From NCBI GenBank assembly GCA_012837705.1, contig DUQQ01000065.1, positions 1-59,791 of the forward strand: a stretch of 59,791 nt of DNA. Direction: 5' to 3'. The translations under genes were made by a program, and so were the position numbers. This DNA is from Hydrogenispora sp. GTDB taxonomy: Bacteria > Bacillota > UBA4882 > UBA10575. Under the pieces are notes generated by a model. The model had not been told where the DNA came from, ran no database searches, and saw only the letters and a program-made list of their open reading frames with translations. Numbering within the stretch: position 1 is the stretch's first letter; each line of letters starts with the position of its first letter. Positions 35,369-42,907 of this stretch are shown one piece after another.

Positions 35369-35968
35369 ATGGAAAAACGACCTATCCTCTTGTTGACATT
35401 AACCTTTGGCCTACTCTTTCTGGTCTTCGCTTGTACTTGGCCCCACGGGACGGTAGAAGCGAAGACTAAAATCCCCGAACCGAAAATTGGTCTGATCGAT
35501 CTACCCAGGATCAAAAAGGTAGTCCCCCATTTTATCGCGTTGGAGCAGCGGGCAAAAAATAACCGCCTGCTTTTGGAGGAGTTTACGGCTCAGGTTTTGA
35601 CCGAACACCAACAGCAGATACGGGCGTTAAGCCCGGAGGATTACGACCGCAGTCGGGAGCTGGCGGTTGCGACCCAGGCCCGGATCGACCAGAAAAAGCA
35701 GGAATTAGAGGAAAGCTTCCGACGGGAAGAAGAGGCCGTCCTGGAGGAGTTGGAAGCAGTGGTGGCCCATGTTGCGAAGAAGAAGAAGTTCGATTGTATT
35801 CTCCTGAAAGGCGGTTTACAGGTTGGCGGGGAAGATGTAACCGATCAAGTCATCAAAACCTGGGACAAGTGGGGGTTGACCTTTTGGCAGCGGGTTAAGA
35901 TCTTTTTCGGTGGGAAGGATCCCCGGCCGGATCCGCTGGCGGAAGGATCCGTCGGCCAAAAGCAATAG
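35369..35968 (+). CDS. OmpH/Skp-like exported protein
   Basis: The protein has 199 residues from ATG 35369 (gaggagg upstream). The N-terminus is a signal peptide; LLFLVFAC could be a lipobox, but Phe at -2 is unusual, so it may be a lipoprotein or simply secreted. PKIGLIDLPRI and the long helical part (about 55-140, with RARIDQKKQELEESFRREEE-type heptads) followed by FDCILLKGG match the OmpH/Skp family. Skp chaperones outer-membrane proteins in diderms, yet similar proteins also occur in monoderm clostridia. It is 17 bases upstream of the SDR gene. Confidence 0.75.
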   Translation: MEKRPILLLTLTFGLLFLVFACTWPHGTVEAKTKIPEPKIGLIDLPRIKKVVPHFIALEQRAKNNRLLLEEFTAQVLTEHQQQIRALSPEDYDRSRELAVATQARIDQKKQELEESFRREEEAVLEELEAVVAHVAKKKKFDCILLKGGLQVGGEDVTDQVIKTWDKWGLTFWQRVKIFFGGKDPRPDPLAEGSVGQKQ

Positions 35969-35985
35969 TAAAGGAGCGTTTTTTG

Positions 35986-36828
35986 ATGGCAACAAGTTTG
36001 TCAGGGAAAAAAGTGCTTATTACCGGAGCTTCTTCCGGGATTGGTGCGGCAATTGCACAAACATTGGCGGAGCAGGGATGTCTGGTCTGGGGAACGACAC
36101 GCGATTTAGCTAAGGTGGCGACTTTCCCCGAACCCTTGCGCCAGAAGGTGAAATTCTTGGCGATGGATGTGAATGACGATCATTCGGTGCGCACCGGGGT
36201 AGACCGTTTTATGGCAGAAGCCGGGGGCATTGACATTTTGATTAACAACGCAGGGTTTGGGGTCTTTGGGCCCTTGGAAGAGTTCCCTCTGGCGAAGGTG
36301 AAAGAGATCTTTGAAACTAACTACTTCGGAGCCTTGCGATTAATCCAGGCGGTTGCGCCGGTCATGCGGGAACAGGGTGCTGGTTTAATCATCAATATTA
36401 CTTCTTTAGCCGCCCGGTTTGTCATTCCCTTTCAGGTCCATTATTCGGCAACCAAATCGGCCTTATCGGCCTTGACCGAAGGGCTCCGCCAGGAACTCCG
36501 GCCTTTTGGGGTGAAGGTGGTTGCGGTTGAACCAGGGGATATCAAAACGAACTTTAATAACGTCACGCAATTCGGGTTAAAGGAAGCGTCACCCTACAAA
36601 AAATGGACAGAACCCAGTTGGCGGGTGATCGATGTTAACATGGAAAAATCCCCTTCCCCACAGGTGGTTGCCGACCAAGTTCTCAAGATCGCTGGGCAGA
36701 AGAACCCCCGTCCGTATTATGTGGCGGGCGATTTCCTATCGACGAAATTTCCCTTTATCGCCCGGTTTGTTTCTCAACGTTTCAAGGAAAAGTTAACCCG
36801 GATTTTTTATGGGATTGATTTTAAGTAA
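35986..36828 (+). CDS. Short-chain dehydrogenase/reductase
   Basis: The protein has 280 residues in a classical SDR Rossmann fold. Nucleotide binding is GASSGIG (about 15-21), NNAGFG follows, and the catalytic Ser-Tyr-Lys set is in NITSLAARF...YSATKSAL (Tyr and Lys three apart). The C-terminal tail (FIARFVSQRFKEKL) is basic and may touch membrane. The substrate is unknown. It lies next to, but convergent with, the SPT-like gene, which raises the idea of 3-ketosphinganine reduction; that is only an inference. ATG 35986 follows aaaggag. Confidence 0.88.
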   Translation: MATSLSGKKVLITGASSGIGAAIAQTLAEQGCLVWGTTRDLAKVATFPEPLRQKVKFLAMDVNDDHSVRTGVDRFMAEAGGIDILINNAGFGVFGPLEEFPLAKVKEIFETNYFGALRLIQAVAPVMREQGAGLIINITSLAARFVIPFQVHYSATKSALSALTEGLRQELRPFGVKVVAVEPGDIKTNFNNVTQFGLKEASPYKKWTEPSWRVIDVNMEKSPSPQVVADQVLKIAGQKNPRPYYVAGDFLSTKFPFIARFVSQRFKEKLTRIFYGIDFK

Positions 36829-36851
36829 CAACAGCAGGCATACATAATAAG

Positions 36852-36892
36852 AAAGAAAGCCTCCTCTCCGCAACGGACAGGAGGCTTTCTGC
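36852..36892 (-). terminator. Terminator of the SPT-like gene
   Basis: A perfect 12-bp stem (agaaagcctcct / aggaggctttct) has T-rich sequence on its left side, reading leftward. It stands between convergent genes. Confidence 0.75.
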
Positions 36893-36904
36893 TGCCGGTT
36901 GTCG

Positions 36905-38095
36905 TTAGGCGGGAATGATCGCCATTTCTTTGCCGATCTTGACTAAGGTCTGTACGGCGCGGTCGATCTGTTCCCGCGTATGGGTAGCGGTGAGGCTGGT
37001 GCGGATCAACGTGGCATCAGCCGGGACGGCAGGCGCAACTACCGGGTTGACATAGACGCCATGCTCAAAAAGGACCTTACAGACAAGGAACGTTTTGTTC
37101 ATATCCCCAACCAAGATGGGAATGATTGGCGTTACGCCATCCCTTACGGTAAAACCAGCTTCTTTTAGACTGATCCGGAACTCTTCGGCGATGGCCAGCA
37201 GGTGCTGGCGGCGTTCGGGTTCGGTTTCGATGATTTCCAGGGCCTTCAGGGCGGCACCGGTTGAAGCCGGGGTCATACTGGCCGTGAAGATGAGCGGCCG
37301 GGAGACATGCTGAACATAATGGCAGACCGGTTCCGAAGCGACGAGAAAACCACCTAAAGAAGCAAAAGATTTACTGAAGGTCCCCATAATCATGTCCACT
37401 TCGTCTTCCAGGCCAAAATACTCGGCTGTACCCCGCCCGTTGGCACCGAGGACGCCGATCCCGTGGGCGTCGTCCAGCAAAATACGGGCGTTGTATTTCC
37501 GGGCTAAGCGGACGATCTCCGGCAAGTTGGCCAGATCGCCTTCCATACTGAAGACGCCGTCGGTGACAATTAGTTTTGGCGCATCTTTTCCCAGTTTTTG
37601 CAGGAGATTTTCCAGCTCGTCCATGTTGTTATGTTCGTATTTGTACATTTTCGCAAAGGATAAGCGGCACCCGTCATAGATACTGGCGTGGTTTGCCCGG
37701 TCACAGAGGATATAGTCGCCCCGTCCGGCAATGGCTGAGATAATCCCGAGATTCGCTAAAAAACCGGCCGAAAAAAGGAGGGCTTTTTCTTTCCGCATAA
37801 ACTGGGCTAAGCGTTCCTCCAGGGTAACATGGAGATCAAGGGTTCCGTTGAGGAACCGCGAACCCGAACAGCCGGAGCCGTATTTGGTGGTCGCCTCGAT
37901 GGCGGCTTGGATGACCCGTGGGTCGCTGGTTAGTCCCAGGTAATTGTTGGAGCCGATCATGAGAACGTTTTCTTGGTTGCTCATTGTTACTTCCGTATCC
38001 TGGCCCGATTGGAGGGCGTGGAAGTAAGGATACAACCCGGCGGCCATCGCCTCTTTTGCCATGGTATAATCATAACATTTTTTAAATAAGTCCAT
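36905..38095 (-). CDS. Alpha-oxoamine synthase, serine palmitoyltransferase-like
   Basis: The protein has 396 residues and is PLP-dependent. The enzyme condenses an amino acid with an acyl-CoA or acyl-ACP. The PLP lysine is in GTFSKSFASLGGF, and DDAHGIGVLG and DGVFSMEGD are class signatures. The N-terminus (YPYFHALQSG) and GSNNYLGLTSDPRV...GSGCSGSRFLNGTLDLH closely recall bacterial serine palmitoyltransferase rather than BioF. It could also be glycine C-acetyltransferase (Kbl) or BioF, but no tdh or biotin genes are near. ATG 38095 follows gaggtg. Confidence 0.85.
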   Translation of the reverse strand: MDLFKKCYDYTMAKEAMAAGLYPYFHALQSGQDTEVTMSNQENVLMIGSNNYLGLTSDPRVIQAAIEATTKYGSGCSGSRFLNGTLDLHVTLEERLAQFMRKEKALLFSAGFLANLGIISAIAGRGDYILCDRANHASIYDGCRLSFAKMYKYEHNNMDELENLLQKLGKDAPKLIVTDGVFSMEGDLANLPEIVRLARKYNARILLDDAHGIGVLGANGRGTAEYFGLEDEVDMIMGTFSKSFASLGGFLVASEPVCHYVQHVSRPLIFTASMTPASTGAALKALEIIETEPERRQHLLAIAEEFRISLKEAGFTVRDGVTPIIPILVGDMNKTFLVCKVLFEHGVYVNPVVAPAVPADATLIRTSLTATHTREQIDRAVQTLVKIGKEMAIIPA

Positions 38096-38213
38096 CTGCT
38101 TTGCACCTCATTCTGTACATAAATTAATATCCAGCATTTTATTCGTGGATCATCTTCATTTTCCTGCTTGATCTTTCTTTATTTGGAAGAAGTGAAGCGG
38201 GTGTAAAGCAGGA

Positions 38214-39305
38214 TTAAGTCTGGAGTAAGCGGTGTAAAAGGCCGTTCCGGAGTTGGGTTAATTGGTCGAAATCCATACTGTCGATGTAAAGTTTTTCGAG
38301 GTCACTATGGAGTACTCTTGCTTTACCCAGCCAACTAATGGATCTTTCCCAAAGGTCTAAAAAAACAAGACGGGCTTCTTTCAGGGTATCGCTGTACAAC
38401 TTCCGTTCGGGTTTGAGGAAAGCATCCGTTGCGATGTGCCGAAACCAGTGATGGGCATTAGGAGGGTAATTATGGGGCCAAGTCGAGGTGAGGACGGCGG
38501 TTTTTAAATCCGGGATCCAGAGGTGCTCATATTTGGCTGGATCAAGTGCACAATGGAAAACTTCAACATCAAGGCCGTAGTCAACGGCGGTGGTGACCAG
38601 ACGCTTTATAATTTCCGCCCGGCCTGTTCCCGGCGGTCCATCCAAAATATATAAGCGGTTAGCCGTACTGTCAAGGGACTCTAAGAAATGGACGGGACCA
38701 TCGGCGGTAATCGCGCTGGCAAAAAGGTGGCGCAGCCGTCCTTTTTGCCCCGTCGGTTGACAGTTAGTGAAGAGGTCCGCCTTTATTTCATGCAGAACAG
38801 CTAACCACGCCTGCTGGTCTAAACAGGAATAATTGGTTTTCCGCCAATTCCGGTAAACACCGAGGGCGGCATTTAAATAGACATAAGCCCGTTCGAAGCA
38901 GGCTTTCTTTTTTTGCCCGGTTTCTATGATCTGTCTTTGCTTCGCTTTTAAACCTTTAAGGTTCAAAAAGGCACCCAGATTGATGATCTCATCGATCACC
39001 CCAGGGTAGATCGGATCGATGGTATGGGGCGCGGTACCATCAATAAAGGCGGTTTTTAAAGCAGGAATCAAGAGCCCGTCAAGGGAATTAGGATCCGAAG
39101 AACAATGGAGGTATTCGAGGTCAAAACCACGCGCGAAGAGTTCTTCGCCGATCTGCCTCATGAAGGTCGACTTTCCTGTTCCCGGACCGCCTTTTAGAAT
39201 ATAAAGGTGGTTTGGATCGGGACCAACCACCTGATCATAAAAGGAATAGAAACCAACACCGGTGTTTCCACCGGCGAAAAAATGGCGGATACGACCTGTT
39301 TTCAA
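38214..39305 (-). CDS. PRK06851-type tandem P-loop ATPase-like protein
   Basis: The protein has 363 residues from TTG 39305, which follows gggaggag; an open frame reaching 39575 has no support. Two homologous halves each have a P-loop region. The first is intact (GGPGTGKSTF, Lys45). The second reads GPPGTGRAE, with Arg229 in place of the Lys and Ala-Glu in place of Ser/Thr, so that site probably does not hydrolyse ATP. Shared strings follow in each half (DLEYLHCSSDPNSLDGLLIP and DVEVFHCALDPAKYEHLWIP). The family is common in spore-forming Firmicutes and has no known function. Confidence 0.85.
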   Translation of the reverse strand: MKTGRIRHFFAGGNTGVGFYSFYDQVVGPDPNHLYILKGGPGTGKSTFMRQIGEELFARGFDLEYLHCSSDPNSLDGLLIPALKTAFIDGTAPHTIDPIYPGVIDEIINLGAFLNLKGLKAKQRQIIETGQKKKACFERAYVYLNAALGVYRNWRKTNYSCLDQQAWLAVLHEIKADLFTNCQPTGQKGRLRHLFASAITADGPVHFLESLDSTANRLYILDGPPGTGRAEIIKRLVTTAVDYGLDVEVFHCALDPAKYEHLWIPDLKTAVLTSTWPHNYPPNAHHWFRHIATDAFLKPERKLYSDTLKEARLVFLDLWERSISWLGKARVLHSDLEKLYIDSMDFDQLTQLRNGLLHRLLQT

Positions 39306-39438
39306 TCTTATCTCCTCCCGGATTATAGATATGATTTCGGCCTGGGCAGAGTGCTTGGCAAGGAAAGATTGACAAAGGATGAGAATTGTTTTATAGTATA
39401 CCCAGTACCGTATATTTATATTTGGGAGGTAGGCGCTG

Positions 39439-39981
39439 ATGGGGAAAAGGAAAAAATGGCTCTTGATTTCTGGTTTAATGTTGGTAACTCTGCTCATCGT
39501 GGGCTTTGGTTTTGGTTTAGGCAGTAAAAAAGAACAAGAAGGGGAAGCGGCACGGGTCGGTGCGCAAGCCCCCAATTTTCAGCTGGAAGATCTTTCTGGA
39601 GAAGTGGTGGAATTAAAGGATGTTTACCGAAAAAACCAACTAACCATGGTTAATTTCTGGGCGACTTGGTGTCCGCCCTGCCGACGCGAGATACCGGAAT
39701 TTGTCCGGATCTACCGGGAATACCGGGAGCAAGGTCTGGAAATATTGGGCGTGAACGTGTGGGAAGACAGTAGTCTGAAACAACTACAAGCTTTCGTGGC
39801 TGCGGCGGAAATGGAGTTTCCGATTCTCCGCGACGTAAAGGCCGAAACCGCTACTATATACCAGGTCCGGGCAGTGCCGACCACAGTCTTCATTGACCAA
39901 AAGGGGCGTATTCTTGAGATCTTTGTTGGGGCGCTTACTTACAACCAGTTGCAGACCCGGCTTGACCGCTATCTGCCGTAG
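39439..39981 (+). CDS. TlpA/ResA-like membrane-anchored thioredoxin
   Basis: The protein has 180 residues. An N-terminal anchor (about 7-28) leads to an extracytoplasmic thioredoxin fold with APNFQLEDLSGE, FWATWCPPC (Cys78, Cys81) and the cis-Pro in VRAVPTTVFID. It should pass reducing power to cytochrome c apoproteins or spore-coat and cortex proteins, as ResA and StoA do. CcdA, the usual electron donor across the membrane, follows about 180 bases downstream. ATG 39439 follows gggaggtag. Confidence 0.92.
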   Translation: MGKRKKWLLISGLMLVTLLIVGFGFGLGSKKEQEGEAARVGAQAPNFQLEDLSGEVVELKDVYRKNQLTMVNFWATWCPPCRREIPEFVRIYREYREQGLEILGVNVWEDSSLKQLQAFVAAAEMEFPILRDVKAETATIYQVRAVPTTVFIDQKGRILEIFVGALTYNQLQTRLDRYLP

Positions 39982-40164
39982 TGGGGGTAGGTATTCATTC
40001 TGACTACCGCCCGTACTTTAGAAGCCGCCAACAAATTCACCACAAAGAGGAGATATCATTTGCCCCCAGCGGAAAAATACGGACAATCGCCATCATGCAC
40101 ACGAGCGATGAGTTGTATTATCGTTGTACTATTACGGAGGATGGATTGAAAGGAGGACCAGCCG

Positions 40165-40896
40165 ATGGAGACTCCCGGTGTTTTCCTCTCTTTTTTAGCG
40201 GGATTACTCTCCTTCTTTTCCCCATGTGTTCTGGCCATGGCCCCCGGTTACCTCGCCGTGTTAACCGGGTCCCTTCCGACTGATGGGGAGTATGATCAGC
40301 GGTTAATGGTGAAAGCAGCTGTCGTCTTTATTCTCGGATTTTCCCTGGTTTTTGTATTGTTGGGTGCGGCCTTTTCGGCTTTGGGGCAGTACCTTACCGG
40401 GTTACGGGTGGTGTTTCTTAAAGTGGGGGGCGGGCTCCTTGTGCTCTTGGGTTTATCGCAATGGGGAATTTTTCGTTTCTTCCCATTGCAGCAGGAGTTT
40501 CGTTTTCAGCTGAAGAAGCCGCTGGTTGGGGTCGCCGGTTGGTTTCTGGCCGGGATCACTTTTGCCTTTGGATGGACCCCCTGTGTCGGGCCGATTCTGG
40601 GGATGATTTTAGCGTTGGCCGGGAGTTCGGGGCAGATCGCTACCGGTGTCTTGCTCCTTCTTGTTTACTCGCTGGGTTTGGCGACGCCATTTTTCTTAAT
40701 GGCCTTGGCTTATCGCCGATTTTATCTTTGGTCCAAAAAGATTAGTCGTTATACTAAGGTCATTACCTTCCTCTCCGGCTTCCTCCTGATCGGGGTTGGG
40801 GTACTGCTTTTTACCGATCGTTTTACCCTACTGTCGATGTATTTAAATAGGGTTTTGGGCGGCCGCTCGTTGGAAGACCTTCTGTTACTGGACTAA
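40165..40896 (+). CDS. ccdA: CcdA-family thiol-disulfide transporter
   Basis: The protein has 243 residues and six membrane segments. It moves electrons from cytoplasmic thioredoxin to extracytoplasmic thioredoxin-like proteins. Conserved cysteines sit in FFSPCVLAMAPGYLAVL (helix 1) and GWTPCVGPILG (helix 4). Pairing with the TlpA-like gene upstream fits a ResA/StoA-CcdA system. ATG 40165 follows gaaaggaggacc. The region 39982-40164 between the two holds no gene I can support. Confidence 0.92.
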   Translation: METPGVFLSFLAGLLSFFSPCVLAMAPGYLAVLTGSLPTDGEYDQRLMVKAAVVFILGFSLVFVLLGAAFSALGQYLTGLRVVFLKVGGGLLVLLGLSQWGIFRFFPLQQEFRFQLKKPLVGVAGWFLAGITFAFGWTPCVGPILGMILALAGSSGQIATGVLLLLVYSLGLATPFFLMALAYRRFYLWSKKISRYTKVITFLSGFLLIGVGVLLFTDRFTLLSMYLNRVLGGRSLEDLLLLD

Positions 40897-41150
40897 ATAA
40901 AATCTAAGTTGGAAAGCGTGACCCAGAACGGATCTTTCTTTGGGTGGTTTTGATCGCTGAAAAAGGTTTTTACCCAAAACTCATCCAGCTCATTCAGTTT
41001 AACCCTGGTGCTGAGATGGGAAATGGTGGTAGGGACTAGATCCAGCGCGTATTGAAAATGACGGTGTTTTTGACGGGAACGGGACACTTCGATCACCTCT
41101 AATCCGGAGTTTTTGCTGTTGTCCTTTGCTTGTGAACAGGAGCATAACAT
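40893..41150 (-). CDS. Possible small protein of unknown function
   Basis: The frame has 85 codons from ATG 41150. Codon choice looks natural and the product (LDLVPTTISHLSTRVKLNELDEF in its middle part) is soluble with mixed helix and strand character, but no clear ribosome site precedes the start. It overlaps the ccdA stop codon by four bases. I recognise no family. It may be a real orphan gene or chance. Confidence 0.4.
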   Translation of the reverse strand: MLCSCSQAKDNSKNSGLEVIEVSRSRQKHRHFQYALDLVPTTISHLSTRVKLNELDEFWVKTFFSDQNHPKKDPFWVTLSNLDFI

Positions 41151-41279
41151 GCCAAAGCTTTAGGACAACGCCACAAACCTGTATTCTATCGGTAAATCAC
41201 TGATTGTACATTAAAGCTGGAATTCCTTCCCATAAATTTCCCTTAATCTTGCGATAAAACTGTTTAATTTAAGGTTAGC

Positions 41280-41314
41280 AAAAGCCTTTGTCTGTAGCGG
41301 ACAAAGGCTTTTCT
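41280..41314. terminator. Hairpin terminator upstream of cotJ
   Basis: A perfect 13-bp stem (aaaagcctttgtc / gacaaaggctttt) lies between ccdA and cotJA with T on both sides. It could insulate the cotJ operon in either direction. Confidence 0.65.
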
Positions 41315-41454
41315 GTATTCTTCGGGACTACTGGTAGGACAGAAGCATTTTCCTGGTACAAGGGGTGCCGTTGGTTGGGGTCTGGAATAGGATATAGTAA
41401 TCCAAAACAACAGTTGGCGTTTGTTCTGGAGTACACAAAGGAGGGATTGATCCG

Positions 41455-41601
41455 ATGTTCACACCCAACGACCAAATGCGTTTGGCCAGGGCATATGTTC
41501 CATTTCAAATCTTCTCCAAACGACTGGAACCCATGGAAGGTTTGCTGAAGGGAACAATCTTCCCCGAACTCTACTTTCCATACCAGAGACATAAAAAGTG
41601 A
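41455..41601 (+). CDS. cotJA: Spore coat-associated protein CotJA
   Basis: The protein has 48 residues from ATG 41455, with aaaggaggg nine bases upstream. The core LARAYVPFQIFSKRLEPMEGLLKGTIFPELYFPY matches the CotJA pattern (LA-AYVP-Q, M-GL-GT-FPEL--PY), seen as two overlapping stretches here. In Bacillus subtilis cotJABC is made in the mother cell under sigma-E and the products join the inner coat. The stop codon (41599-41601) overlaps the cotJB ribosome site. The gene is easy to miss because of its size. Confidence 0.9.
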   Translation: MFTPNDQMRLARAYVPFQIFSKRLEPMEGLLKGTIFPELYFPYQRHKK

Positions 41602-41615
41602 AAGGAGCTTATGAG

Positions 41616-41870
41616 ATGGATCGGGAACAGCTTTGTATGCTCAAAGAGTTAATGGCCCTCGAATTCACGGTCTTAGAATTCCATCTTTATTTAGATACGC
41701 ATCCCACCGACCAACGAGCATTGATGGAATACAACTCCTTCGTTCAGCAACTATCCGTTCTGAAAAGACAATATCAGGACCGTTACGGCCCTTTGACCTG
41801 GCAGGAACCTAGCGCTTATCCCTGGCAATGGATTAATGAGCCCTGGCCCTGGGAAATCTGTTACGAATAG
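41616..41870 (+). CDS. cotJB: Spore coat protein CotJB
   Basis: The protein has 84 residues. ATG 41616 follows AAAGGAG; the in-frame GTG 41598 lies within the cotJA stop region. The helical N-terminus (LKELMALEFTVLEFHLYLDTHP) and the C-terminal WQEPSAYPWQWINEPWPWE, rich in Trp and Pro, are the CotJB signature. It probably links CotJC to the coat. It is the middle gene of cotJABC. Confidence 0.93.
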   Translation: MDREQLCMLKELMALEFTVLEFHLYLDTHPTDQRALMEYNSFVQQLSVLKRQYQDRYGPLTWQEPSAYPWQWINEPWPWEICYE

Positions 41871-41883
41871 GGGGTTATCATGA

Positions 41884-42456
41884 ATGTGGATTTATGAAAA
41901 AAAGCTACAGTATCCGGCTAAGGTTGGGCGGGCCAATGTGCAAATGGCAAAATATCTAATAACCCAGTATGGTGGGCCTGATGGGGAATTAGCTGCTTCC
42001 ATGCGTTATCTGACCCAGCGCTACCATATGCCCACCCCCCAAGCCAAAGGGATATTAACCGATATCGGCACAGAAGAACTGGCCCATCTAGAAATAATCG
42101 CCACTCTTGTGTATAAACTGATGGATCGGGCCTCCCTTGAGGAGATTAAAGCGGCCGGTTTAGGTGCTTACTATGCCGATCATGACCGTGGACTCTATTA
42201 CGTTAATGGTGAGGGGGTACCATGGACGGCGGCTTACATCCAATCGAAAGGCGATCCCGTCGCTGACCTCCATGAAGACATGGCAGCGGAGGAAAAAGCC
42301 CGGGCGACCTATGAATGGTTAATCGATCTCTCCGATGATCCGGATTTAAATGATACGCTTAGGTTTTTACGGGAAAGGGAGATCGTCCATTTCCAGCGAT
42401 TTGGTGAAGCCCTCCAGATCGTCCATGAGTACTTGGATTCAAAGAAATACTTTTAA
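41884..42456 (+). CDS. cotJC: Spore coat protein CotJC, manganese-catalase fold
   Basis: The protein has 190 residues. It belongs to the Mn catalase/ferritin-like group. Likely metal ligands are in GELAASMRYLTQRYHMP, DIGTEELAHLEIIATLVYKL (E-x2-H), EDMAAEEKARATYEWL and FLREREIVHFQRF (E-x2-H). It is shorter than full Mn catalases, as CotJC is. It may detoxify peroxide in the coat. The start at 41884 follows agggggt. Confidence 0.94.
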   Translation: MWIYEKKLQYPAKVGRANVQMAKYLITQYGGPDGELAASMRYLTQRYHMPTPQAKGILTDIGTEELAHLEIIATLVYKLMDRASLEEIKAAGLGAYYADHDRGLYYVNGEGVPWTAAYIQSKGDPVADLHEDMAAEEKARATYEWLIDLSDDPDLNDTLRFLREREIVHFQRFGEALQIVHEYLDSKKYF

Positions 42457-42479
42457 ACCGGCACTGCCGGTTTTTTTTG
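42457..42479 (+). terminator. Terminator after cotJABC
   Basis: A perfect 8-bp stem (aaccggca / tgccggtt) with a very small loop is followed by tttttt. Confidence 0.8.
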
Positions 42480-42577
42480 ACGTCATAATACAACGGAATG
42501 ATTTTTTACGGCGGGTTTGGATAAGCTATGAGCGAAGAAATTCCCGGACTTGCCCGGAAAAACGTGGAGGTGGCAAG

Positions 42578-42796
42578 GTGGCCAAGAGAAAACGGCCCGC
42601 CAACAAAAGAAAAAGCGAGTTGGAGAACTTAAAATGGGAAGTGGCGGATCTCTTCGATTTAGATGACGATCTGGCGCAAGGCGGTGATGAGCTAACGGTC
42701 CGCGAAGCGGGGAAAATCGGTGGTAATATGGTGAAAAAGCTCGTCGAGAAAGGGAAGGAAGCCCTAAGACAAGAACAAAAGGATCCTGAACAATAA
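42578..42796 (+). CDS. Alpha/beta-type small acid-soluble spore protein
   Basis: The protein has 72 residues from GTG 42578 behind ggaggtgg; an open frame reaching 42350 is a shadow of cotJC. After a very basic start (AKRKRPANKRK), it reads LKWEVADLFDL and then LTVREAGKIGGNMVKKLVEKG. The last part is the hallmark DNA-binding helix of alpha/beta SASP (LTxREAG-xGG-MVK). These coat spore DNA and protect it from UV and heat. The acidic insert DLDDDLAQGGDE in the middle resembles the minor SspF-like group. Confidence 0.88.
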   Translation: MAKRKRPANKRKSELENLKWEVADLFDLDDDLAQGGDELTVREAGKIGGNMVKKLVEKGKEALRQEQKDPEQ

Positions 42797-42805
42797 GTTA
42801 AAGTA

Positions 42806-42828
42806 AGGCCGGAAACGGCCTTTTTTTG
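42806..42828 (+). terminator. Terminator after the SASP gene
   Basis: A stem aggccg / cggcct closed by a gaaa tetraloop is followed by a run of T. Confidence 0.82.
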
Positions 42829-42907
42829 TATGGGCCAGTTCCAAAGATAATTGCTAAAACTTTCTTTTTGCGTTATCCTATAATAAGGGTAATTATGAAG
42901 GGTGATT

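Noticed and set aside
39306-39575. N-terminal extension of the tandem P-loop protein
   Set aside because: It would cross the promoter and start of the divergent thioredoxin gene, while TTG 39305 has a strong ribosome site.
41275-41592. Minus-strand frame of 105 codons over cotJA
   Set aside because: It is antisense to cotJA and to a terminator hairpin, with no ribosome site; cotJA on the plus strand explains the conservation.
42350-42577. Long N-terminal part of the SASP frame
   Set aside because: It overlaps cotJC in another frame and the cotJ terminator; GTG 42578 has a proper ribosome site.
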